From contig CP073042.1 in NCBI GenBank assembly GCA_018114805.1, positions 6,059,501 to 6,123,500 of the forward strand: a DNA stretch of 64,000 nucleotides, written 5' to 3'. Source of the DNA: Candidatus Streptomyces philanthi (GTDB taxonomy: Bacteria; Actinomycetota; Actinomycetes; Streptomycetales; Streptomycetaceae). A program made the translations under genes and the position numbers. A model generated the notes under the pieces. That model was not told the DNA's origin. It saw only the letters and a program-made list of their open reading frames with translations, and did no database searches. Below are positions 56,550 to 64,000 of the stretch, piece after piece (within the stretch, counting starts at the first letter, position 1; each line of letters begins with the position of its first letter).

Positions 56550-59081
56550 GTGGCGCCAACGAAGCGGCCCGACGACGAGACCAACCCCACCCGTGCGCAC
56601 GCGGCGGCCCACGCCGGCACCGCGGCACCGCCCCCCCGCGACCCACGCCGCGCTGCCCGCCGCCCCGGCCGCGCCCGGGCCGGACGCAGCGCCCCCTCCG
56701 ACGCGCTCGCGCTCGAACTGCTGGTGCACGGCGTCGGCGGCGCCACCCCGTCGACGATGCCCGACGACGACCCGCGCGTGCACCGCGTCACCGGCGACGA
56801 GACCGCCGGCGTCTACCGCCGCACCGAGGACGCCGACGCGGAAGCGTGCCCCGCCGACTACCGCGACTGCCCGGTGCCCGAGGCGTACTGCTGGTCCGGC
56901 CTGACCTCGGGCGACGGCAGCCGCGCGCTGTGGCTGCTGCTCCTTCCGTTCATGGTCATCAACCTCGCGCACTGGTCCAGCTCCGCCGCCGTCCGCCGCG
57001 AGCGCACCGTACGGCTGTACGGTGTGCTGGTGCGGCTCATCGCGCTCACCTTGACGGTCCTGTTCGTCGCCGCCGTCTGTGAGGTGGCGCTCGACCTGAC
57101 GGCCTGGCAGTGCGCCGGGTCGGCCGCCTGCGTCGACGGACGGTCCTGGCTGGGCTTCGCCTCACCGACCGGCGGCGGCTGGTGGAGCCAGCCCGGCCGC
57201 CGGATCGCCCTGGCCGCCGTGGCCCCGCTGGCCGTCATCGCGCTGCTGTGGCTGCTGTCCACGCGCACCTGGAGCGCGTACGAGTCGGCCCCGCCCGTCG
57301 AGCGCCCGCTCAACGAGGACGACCCGTCGGCCGCCCACCGGCCCGCCTTCTGGTACGGCCGCCGGCTTCCTCACCGTCGCCGCCGTCCTGACGGCCGCCG
57401 CCACCCGCCACGACCGCGCACCCGGCGGCTCCGCGGTGCTCGACGCCACCGGCTGGGCGCTGCTTGTGGCGATCCAGGCGAGCGGCCTCGCGGTGCTGTA
57501 CGCGGTGTGCCGCAGGGCCGCAGCGAGACCACCCTCGACCGCACGCTGGACCGCGTCACCGACAAGGTGGTGCCCGCTGCCTCGCTCGTCCTGCTGGCCC
57601 TGTCCGTGCTGCACGCGGGGTGGTCGCGCCCGGGCTGGACGTCGAGCGGACGTCTGCCGGGCGACCCGGCGTTCGGCGTCATCGCCCTCGCCCAGGTCGC
57701 CCTCATCCTGGCCCTGGCCGTCGTCGCCGCGGCACTCTACCGCTCGGCCGCCCGCGACGGCCACCCCGGCGGGCTCGACCCACGGCACGGACACGAGCCG
57801 GTCCCGCTCGCGCGGGTGCGCACGCCGCTCGCCGGGCTCGCCGGCCCCGCCGCCGCGGTCCTCGCCTGCGCCATCGGCGGCGTACTCACCGGCGGCGTGG
57901 CCCAGCGCTTCGCGGATTGGCTCGACGGCGGCGCCACCCCCGGGATGGGCGACGGCCCGATCGCCGGGCCGCCGATCCTGCTGTCCTGGCAGGCCGCCGT
58001 GATCCCGCCGCTGCTGGTCATCCTGGTGCTGCTGCTCCTGGCCTTCGGATGGCGCGTCAACCGGGTGCGTACGGGCCTGGAACGCACCGTGCCCGACGGC
58101 TACCCGGACGAGCGCCCCGACGCCGTACGCACCAGGAAGATCGCGGGCACCATCGCCTGCGCCGGCCTCACCGACTCCGTGCCCTGGATCATCGGCCCTG
58201 TCGCGGCGCTGACGCTTCTCCTCGGCTGCCTCGCGGTGGTCGGGGCCTGGGGCACCGGCGAGGTGCCGGGCGGGCCGCCGACGGCGCACCAGCGGTCATC
58301 GACGCCGCCGCGCAGGCCGCCCAGGCGATGGGCTCCTGGCTGGTGGGCGTGGTCTTCGCCGTCCTCCTCGCCTCCGGCCGACGCGCCTACGGGGACCAGG
58401 GGGCCCGCCGCACGGTGGGCATCCTGTGGGACGTCGGCACCTTCTGGCCGCGCGCCGCGCACCCGTTCGCCCCGCCCTGCTACGCCGAGCGGGGCCGTAC
58501 CGGACCTCACCTGGCGCATGCAGACCTGGACCGCGCGGATCGGTGGCCGCCTGGTGATCTCCTGCCACTCGCAGGGCAGCGTGCTGGCCGCCGCGGCGGT
58601 GTGGCAACTCGACCGGTGCACCCGGGGCCGCGTCGCCCTGCTCACCTACGGCTCACCGCTGGAGCGGCTGTACGGGCGCTGGTTCCCCGCGTACTTCGGG
58701 CCCGCGCAGCTGTCGGCCCTCCACCGGGAGCTGCACTGCTGGCGCAACCTGTGGCGGTACACCGACCCGATCGGCGGGCCCATCGAGCCCCCCGGCCTCA
58801 TCGACGCCCACCCCGGGGACGGCCGACCACCCATCGACCGGGGCGCGCTCGAGGACCCGCTGGCCTACGGCCGCACCCACGAACACCCGCTGCCCGCGCC
58901 GATCCTCGGCCACTCCGACTACCAGGCCGACCCGGCGTTCGCCCAGGAGCGCGCCGGACTGCTGGCCCGGCTCGCCGGCGACGGGGTGCCACGCCCGAGG
59001 GCGAAGGCGGCCGGACGCGCGGCGCCGGGCGCGGCGACCGGCGACCCGGCGGCGGGCCGCGGCGCGACGCCCGCGCCGTGA
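56550..59081 (+). pseudogene. polytopic membrane protein embedded in a split alpha/beta-hydrolase (four frameshifts)
   Basis: GTG 56550; about 840 residues. The N-terminal LALELLVHGVGGATPSTMPD has the HG oxyanion-strand motif of alpha/beta hydrolases. About eleven membrane segments follow (for example LWLLLLPFMVINLAHW, LIALTLTVLFVAAVCEVAL, VIALAQVALILALAVVAAAL, IIGPVAALTLLLGCLAVVGA). The C-terminal part returns to a hydrolase: GGRLVISCHSQGSVLAAAAV (nucleophile elbow, Ser in HSQGS), LLTYGSPLERLYGRWFP, RYTDPIGGPIEPP (Asp) and GHSDYQADPAF (His). Frame changes near 57365, 57525, 58285 and 58487. Substrate unknown, probably lipid or envelope. Confidence 0.68.
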
Positions 59082-59093
59082 CCCGCCCGGGGA

Positions 59094-61526
59094 CTACGGC
59101 AGTTCCGGCAGGTCTTCCGGGTACAGCAGGGTGAGTTCGTCGGTGCCCGGGTTCGGGTGTTGCGCCACCCGGCCCGCGTGCCGCTCGACCATCGCCTCGA
59201 ACGTCTGCCGCGCGGTGCGCCCGTTGCCGAACGCCGCGTCCTTGGGAAAGGCCGTGAAGTACTTGAGCAGCGACTCGGCCGTGCCGTCGGCCAGCCGGTA
59301 CTCGTGCTCCTCCGACTGCTGCTCCACGATGCGCAACAACTCCTCGGGCCCGTAGTCGCCGAACCTGATGGTCCGGGAGAACCGCGAGGCCACGCCGGGG
59401 TTGACGGACAGGAAGCGGGCCATCTCCTCGGTGTACCCGGCGACGATGACCACCACCGCGTCCCGGTGGTCCTCCATCAGCTTCACCAGCGTGTCGATGG
59501 CCTCGCGCCCGAAGTCCCGCCCGGAGTCCTCGTGCGAGAGGGCGTACGCCTCGTCGATGAACAGCACCCCGCCGCGAGCCCGCTCGAACGCCTCCTGGGT
59601 ACGGATTGCCGTGGAGCCGATGTGCTCGCCGACCAGGTCGACACGGGAGACCTCGACCAGGTGCCCGCGCTCCAGCACCCCGAGCGAGGCCAGGATCTCC
59701 CCGTAGAGCCGGGCCACGGTGGTCTTGCCTGTACCGGGGGAGCCGGTGAAGGCCAGGTGTCGGCGCACGGAGGCGGCCTTGAGCCCCGCCTGCTGGCGCC
59801 GCCGCCCTACCTCGATCATGTCGATCAGCGCCCGCACCTCGCGCTTGACGCTCTCCAGGCCGACCAGCGTGTCGAGTTCGCCCAGCACGTCGTCGGACGC
59901 CCTGACCGGCTCGGGCGCCGGCACGGGAGCCGCCTGCGGGGCCGCGGCGGACTGGCTCGGCACGCCGCCGAGGAGTCCGACCCGCTGCACGGCGGGCTGC
60001 CCGAGCGCGCCGGTCCGGCCATCGTCGCCACCGGGGGTGGGCGGCGGTGGGGCGTGCGTGGCGCTCTCGTCGCTGGTGCAGTCCTCGCTGGTGGGCCCGG
60101 GCTCGGCGAACTCGTACCCGCCGCGCGCGCAGCGCTCCGTACGGCAGCGGGTCAGCGTGGCCCGGCAGCCGTCGATGACGTGGAAGCCGTAGCCGCCGCT
60201 GCCGGTCACACGGCAGTTGTGGAAGGAGCCCCGGCCCTCGGCCGAGACGTAGAACCCTGCCTCGGAGGGCGCGGTGACGGTGCAGCGCTCGATCGCCGGG
60301 TCGGCGCCCTTGGTGACGATCACCCCGGTCGAGACGGAATCGATGGTGCAGCCGGACAGGGTGCCGCCGCTGCCGTGGTCGCGGAACCAGGCACCGGTCG
60401 CCGCCTCGCGTATCCGGCAGTCGTCGAGCTGCGCGCTGGCGCCGTCGCTGACCGACACGGCGGTGTTGCGCACCTGCGCGAGGTCGCTGTCCACGACGTC
60501 GACGCGGGAGCCGTGGTCGAGGACGAACAGCGCGTCCGGCACGTCGTGCACCTGGCACCCGTCCAGCACCGCGGCCGCCCTGTCGCTCACCCACACCGCG
60601 GGGTAGTCGCCCGTACTGTCGTGGATCTCGCACTGGTAGGCGTCCACCCGGGTGCCCGGGTCCCACACCGAGAGCCCGTTGCGCCCGAACCGCCGCACCG
60701 TGGAGCGGGTCAGCGTGAGGACCGAGCGCGAGCGCAGGTCGATCGCGTTCTCCGGCACGTCGTGCAGGTCGCAGTCGGCCAGTGTGAGCACCGCGTCCGT
60801 GTCGAGGCTGACCCCGTCGGCCGTGGTGCGGTGGACCTGGCAGTCCGTCAGCAGGGCGGTGGCGCGGGCGGAGACCTGCACGCCCGAGCCCTTGATCTCG
60901 TACACCTCGCAGCCCACGGCCTCCAGCGTGCTGCCCTCGCCGGTGACGGAGAGCCCGGTGCCGCTGGCGTGGTGCACCCGGCAGCGCTCCAGGCGCGGAT
61001 GGGCGCCGCCGCGCACCGCGACGCCCGACTGGCCGGCCGCGACCACCTCGCACTCCTCGAAGATCCCGGCTGCGCCGTCCAACACGCTCAACCCGATCCC
61101 CGCCGGGTTGTCCACCGTGCAGCGGTGCACCGTGGGCCGGGCGGTGCCGCGCACCTCGATGCCCACCGCCGAGCGCGTGGCCACCCGCACGTCCGCCAGG
61201 TCCGGCGAGCCGTCCTCGACCAGCAGGGCCGGGGCCGCGGAGTCCTGGCCCTCGATGTGCACGTCCCGTACGACGGCCGAGGCGCGCACGGTCAGCGCGA
61301 CACCCTCGGTCGGGGCGATCCGCACCGCGCCCCGCGCCCCCTCCGGGCCGCGCAGCGTGATGGCCCGCGTCAGCACCACGTTCTCCCGGTACGTGCCCGG
61401 GGCCACGGTGAGCAGGTCGCCGTCCCCCGCGGCCTCTACGGCCGCCGTGAGCGAGGCGTACTCTCCGGTGCGCCGCCGCCACCGCGACGTGCCGCTGTGC
61501 GTCACCTGGACCGAGCCCTGAGCCAT
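59094..61526 (-). CDS. right-handed beta-helix repeat protein fused to a CbxX/EccA-type AAA+ ATPase
   Basis: 810 residues, intact, ATG 61526. Residues ~20-480 are parallel beta-helix repeats of ~23 residues (TVHRCTVDNPAGIGLSVLDG, RLERCRVHHASGTGLSVTGE, LTDCQVHRTTADGVSLDTDA, AIERCTVTAPSEAGFYVSAE). A Pro/Ala linker leads to a C-terminal AAA+ module: LDTLVGLESVKREVRALIDM, Walker A TGSPGTGKTTVARLYGEIL, Walker B GVLFIDEAYALSHEDSG, sensor FLSVNPGVASRFSRTIRFGD. The ATPase resembles EccA of type VII secretion and CbbX. The fusion suggests an ATP-driven remodeller with a large binding surface. The 5' region gives no clear promoter. Confidence 0.92.
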   Translation of the reverse strand: MAQGSVQVTHSGTSRWRRRTGEYASLTAAVEAAGDGDLLTVAPGTYRENVVLTRAITLRGPEGARGAVRIAPTEGVALTVRASAVVRDVHIEGQDSAAPALLVEDGSPDLADVRVATRSAVGIEVRGTARPTVHRCTVDNPAGIGLSVLDGAAGIFEECEVVAAGQSGVAVRGGAHPRLERCRVHHASGTGLSVTGEGSTLEAVGCEVYEIKGSGVQVSARATALLTDCQVHRTTADGVSLDTDAVLTLADCDLHDVPENAIDLRSRSVLTLTRSTVRRFGRNGLSVWDPGTRVDAYQCEIHDSTGDYPAVWVSDRAAAVLDGCQVHDVPDALFVLDHGSRVDVVDSDLAQVRNTAVSVSDGASAQLDDCRIREAATGAWFRDHGSGGTLSGCTIDSVSTGVIVTKGADPAIERCTVTAPSEAGFYVSAEGRGSFHNCRVTGSGGYGFHVIDGCRATLTRCRTERCARGGYEFAEPGPTSEDCTSDESATHAPPPPTPGGDDGRTGALGQPAVQRVGLLGGVPSQSAAAPQAAPVPAPEPVRASDDVLGELDTLVGLESVKREVRALIDMIEVGRRRQQAGLKAASVRRHLAFTGSPGTGKTTVARLYGEILASLGVLERGHLVEVSRVDLVGEHIGSTAIRTQEAFERARGGVLFIDEAYALSHEDSGRDFGREAIDTLVKLMEDHRDAVVVIVAGYTEEMARFLSVNPGVASRFSRTIRFGDYGPEELLRIVEQQSEEHEYRLADGTAESLLKYFTAFPKDAAFGNGRTARQTFEAMVERHAGRVAQHPNPGTDELTLLYPEDLPELP

Positions 61527-61824
61527 GGTGTTGACGTGCCCCCACCTCGTGCGTGCGTCGACCGGGTACGGCCGTGTGGTGTACCGAAGGACCACCGTAG
61601 CGTGCGCCGTGTGGAGGAGTTGACCAGTGCGCATCCGGTGCCCGGCATGCCCCGATCCGGGCCGGCTCGCCCGCGGCGGCACCCTGCTCCAGCGCGCCCT
61701 CGGCGCGCCGCCACGCGCCGGCCGCGCCACCGTCCGCGACCCTCGGACCGCGCGTCGCCGCCGGGCCCGGCGCGGCTCGCGTACGTCGGGGCGTGCGCCT
61801 GCTTCCGCGTGGGCGCACGACCTG

Positions 61825-62250
61825 CTAGCGCACGCGCATCGCCAGCGTGACGACGGCGCCGACGCTCCCCGCCCGGACCGCGAGCCGGTCCGAGACGAGG
61901 CGGGTCAGCCACAGGCCGCGCCCGCTGTGCGCCCCGTCGAGCCCGGGGAGCACGTCCGGGATGACCTCTTCGCTGAAGCCGGGGCCGCTGTCGCTGATGG
62001 TGCACTCCAGTTCGCCGCCGACGCGGCGCAGCACCAGGTGGCCCCGGCCGCCCGCGTGCTCGATCGCGTTGGTGGCGATCTCGTCCACGGCCAGCACGAA
62101 GTCCCCGCGTCGGGCCTCGGGCAGCCCCGCCCACGCGGCCCGCTCCTCCACCAGGACCCGCAGCAACGGCAGGTCGCGCGCTGTGAAGTGACGGTCCAGC
62201 AAGCGTCCGTTCGCCTCGCCGTGGGAGGGGCGGCGGAAATCGGCTAGCAC
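61825..62250 (-). CDS. ATP-binding anti-sigma-factor-like protein (HATPase_c)
   Basis: 141 residues; GTG 62250, overlapping the end of the MEDS gene by 7 nt. GHKL fold: N-box FVLAVDEIATNAIEHAGGRG, G1 box CTISDSGPGFSEEVIPDVLP, G2 GAHSGRGLWLTRLVSDRLAV. These RsbW-like proteins bind ATP and either phosphorylate antagonist proteins or sequester sigma factors. Translational coupling to a MEDS-STAS gene indicates a dedicated sensor-antagonist partner. The frame is intact. Confidence 0.9.
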   Translation of the reverse strand: MLADFRRPSHGEANGRLLDRHFTARDLPLLRVLVEERAAWAGLPEARRGDFVLAVDEIATNAIEHAGGRGHLVLRRVGGELECTISDSGPGFSEEVIPDVLPGLDGAHSGRGLWLTRLVSDRLAVRAGSVGAVVTLAMRVR

Positions 62251-63125
62251 TGACGGCTCACCTCGATCAACGCGAGCTCGGGGAGGGCATCGGAGCCGAG
62301 CCGGCGCAGCGTGCGCGCCACGAGCGGCGTGCAGGCGACCGACATCCGCGGGCCGCTCACGGCCGCGAGCGCCAACAGGTCGGTCGCGCACCCCAGCGAC
62401 AAGAAGTGCAGCCGCGACAGGTCGATCGTGAGCAGGGCCGACCGGTCGGTGCGCGCGAGCGCGGCCCGCACACCGCCGGTGAAGCGCGCCCGCCCGCTGA
62501 CGTCGGCCTTGCCGACCACCAGCAGCGTGTCGTCGGCCGCGGTGATGCTGAGCAGCCCGAGCCGGTCGAGCATCCGACAGGGGTGGGCCTTAGCCATCCG
62601 GTCGAGCACGTCCCGGGCGAACCAGCGCCGATCGTAGGCGCAGATCTCCCTGTAGCGGGCGTCGGCGAACAGGTGGTCGGCGTGGGTCTCGCGGTGGATG
62701 ACCACCGCGACGTCGGCGTTCAGGTCGGCCACCCAGGCCATGTCGATGAAGGGGCGGAAGCCGGTGTACCCCTGGTGGAGGGCGCGCTCGGTCTCCTCGG
62801 CCAGCCGCGACTGCTGGAGCCGGATGGTGAACTCGCGGTCCGGGCTGAGCAGCGCCCGCATCGTGCTGAACTCCACCTGGCCGCGGCCGAGCGCGGGAGC
62901 CATGGACGGGCCACGGGCGTGCACCGCGTGCCGCATCTCCCGCTCGTCGAGGTGGGGGTCGGCGTAGACGGTCACCTTCTCGCCGCGCGCGACCCCGAGC
63001 CAGGCGTAGGTCGCCATGATCTGCGAACGGGACTCGCCGTCTTCGTAACTCACGAAGGCATGGTCTCCAGGTCGCATGTGGTGCACGGGCATCAGGCGGC
63101 TGCCCTCCACCTCCGAGGCAGGCAT
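62244..63125 (-). CDS. MEDS-domain sensor fused to a STAS-like domain
   Basis: 293 residues, intact, ATG 63125. Residues 13-165 form a MEDS (DcmR-sensory) domain: MRPGDHAFVSYEDGESRSQI, LGVARGEKVTVYADPHLDER, FTIRLQQSRLAEETERALHQ, GFRPFIDMAWVADLNADVAV, ICAYDRRWFARDVLDRMAKA. Residues ~190-290 resemble a STAS (anti-anti-sigma) domain: DDTLLVVGKADVSGRARFTG, ALLTIDLSRLHFLSLGCATD with a Ser near the usual phosphorylation site. With the overlapping HATPase gene it forms a partner-switching unit that could couple a small-molecule signal to a sigma factor. Confidence 0.9.
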   Translation of the reverse strand: MPASEVEGSRLMPVHHMRPGDHAFVSYEDGESRSQIMATYAWLGVARGEKVTVYADPHLDEREMRHAVHARGPSMAPALGRGQVEFSTMRALLSPDREFTIRLQQSRLAEETERALHQGYTGFRPFIDMAWVADLNADVAVVIHRETHADHLFADARYREICAYDRRWFARDVLDRMAKAHPCRMLDRLGLLSITAADDTLLVVGKADVSGRARFTGGVRAALARTDRSALLTIDLSRLHFLSLGCATDLLALAAVSGPRMSVACTPLVARTLRRLGSDALPELALIEVSRQC

Positions 63126-63264
63126 CTGTCTCTCGGCCCCCTGTCGCCGTCGGCAGCGCTGCTGACGGCGTGGCGGCGCCCGCGGGGGCGCTCTCAGCGA
63201 GAGCTGACACTACGGCGTACGGGACGATGCGCCCTTGTTCTGACCTGAATTGCCCGAAACTGGT

Positions 63265-64000
63265 CACTAACTCGAGGATCTTGACTGGGTCGCCCACCCG
63301 TACGGTCCCGGTGTGTTCGGGGATGAGGTTCTGCCCGAAGAACACCTTGTTGTCGATCCGGTGGTGCTGGGCCAGCGTGCGCAGCGGCTCCTTGCCGCGC
63401 TCGGCCGTCCGCTAGTCTGCGGTGGTGATCACGCAGCGGGTGCTGGGCTTGGCCACGCGGAAGGCGACGTCGCCGATCAACAGCCTGCGCCAGCCGTCCT
63501 CGGCCCAGGGCGCGACGCCGTCCACGACGAGGTTGGGGCGGAAGCGGTTCATCGGCAGCGGGCCTTCGTGCGCGTGATCCCCCTGCGCGATCAGGGAGTT
63601 GATGGCCGCCAGCGAGGCGGTCCTGGTGACCAGGAAGGGCATGCTGTCGGCGAGGGAGACCGTCTCGCCGGGGCGCGCGTACCGCGGGTTGATCGGGCGC
63701 CGTCGCGCGGGGTCGTCGAGGTGGGCGAGGAAGACCTCGCGGCCGAGAAGTTCGCTGAACCACGCGCTGCCCGAGTCATCGGTCCACACCAGTTCGACCG
63801 GGTCCTGGAAGACGCGCACGGTGGAGACGCGGTTGGCGCGCGGGTCGGGGACCGGCACCGTTCAGGGGCTCCAGGCCGGCCGCGCTGAGGGCGATGCCGC
63901 CGTCCGGCAGTGGCTCGGCGGTGCCCAGCGCCATGCGCGGCAGGTGTCGCTGCGTCAGGAAGGTGCCGTCGGGCTTGACGAGCAGCCAGCGCCGGTCGCC
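63265..64000 (-). pseudogene. MOSC-domain protein (cut by right edge; frameshift and in-frame TAG)
   Basis: The visible N-terminal end, GDRRWLLVKPDGTFLTQRHL, is the MOSC N-terminal beta-barrel; the start lies beyond 64000. After a frame change near 63862 it reads VPDPRANRVSTVRVFQDPVE, EVFLAHLDDPARRRPINPRY, MPFLVTRTASLAAINSLIAQ, MNRFRPNLVVDGVAPWAEDG, STRCVITTAD (the Cys of the MOSC active site), then TAG at 63412-63414 and RTAERGKEPLRTLAQHHRID, NKVFFGQNLIPEHTGTVRVG. Relatives would have an ordinary residue such as Gln at the TAG. MOSC proteins bind molybdenum cofactor sulphur (mARC/YcbX type). 3' end approximate. Confidence 0.78.

Noticed and set aside
19960..63414. Genome-wide amber (TAG) recoding
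   Set aside because: Intact genes in the same window end properly with TAG (etfB at 33964, the AAA ATPase at 38250), and the in-frame TAGs sit where different residues are expected.
1..64000. tRNA or rRNA genes and CRISPR arrays
   Set aside because: No cloverleaf with TTCGANNC arm, no 16S/23S core sequence and no regularly spaced direct repeats were noticed in reading the window.

Overview
This window looks like chromosomal DNA of a Streptomyces or a close relative. GC content is very high with G/C-rich third codon positions, GTG and TTG starts are common, and many proteins are of types typical of Streptomyces (DUF6191, DUF6421, an SCO5918-like small protein, paired ROK/LacI genes, MEDS-domain sensors). 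No rRNA, tRNA or CRISPR array was recognised.

Layout. 1-9.4 kb: one end of a contractile injection system (eCIS, phage-tail-like) locus, mostly on the minus strand: tail sheath (cut by the left edge), AAA+ ATPase, DUF4255 protein, a secreted propeller/DUF11 protein and a LuxR-type regulator, with a divergent membrane-anchored protein. 10.3-16.2 kb: an isochorismatase-like hydrolase, a long untranslated stretch, then a stress-flavoured group (MerR-like regulator, hemolysin-III membrane protein, cold-shock protein, DEAD-box helicase, SCO5918-like protein). 16.2-27.3 kb: small housekeeping and accessory genes on both strands, including a remnant LAL regulator, an APH-type kinase, an isomerase/amidohydrolase/unknown operon, pirin, PAP2, M56 peptidase, VOC and GDPD. 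27.6-31 kb: a tight DUF6421/SDR/threonine-aldolase-like operon. 31-35 kb: acyltransferase, thioredoxin, flavin reductase and etfB-etfA. 35-46 kb: DUF6986-like lyase, AAA ATPase, DinB-like protein, LacI regulator facing a ROK kinase across a palindromic operator, a Ser/Thr kinase and an AAA-NUDIX fusion. 46-48.3 kb: decayed mobile-element-associated genes, including a chimeric transposase remnant. 48.4-64 kb: M20 peptidase, geranylgeranyl-reductase-like flavoprotein, ROK protein, large helical-repeat protein, DeoR regulator, a hydrolase/membrane protein, a beta-helix-AAA protein, a HATPase plus MEDS-STAS signalling pair and a MOSC protein cut by the right edge.

The striking overall property is damage. 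About half of the recognisable genes carry frameshifts or in-frame stops, interleaved with perfectly intact neighbours. Most are single-base indels, ten are in-frame stops (seven of them TAG), and several coincide with short perfect tandem duplications of 8-16 bp. I cannot tell from one sequence whether this is uncorrected sequencing error, a mutagenised strain or real decay. Genes with a broken frame are typed as pseudogene, and each entry says where the break is, so a reader can treat them as functional if the breaks prove artefactual.
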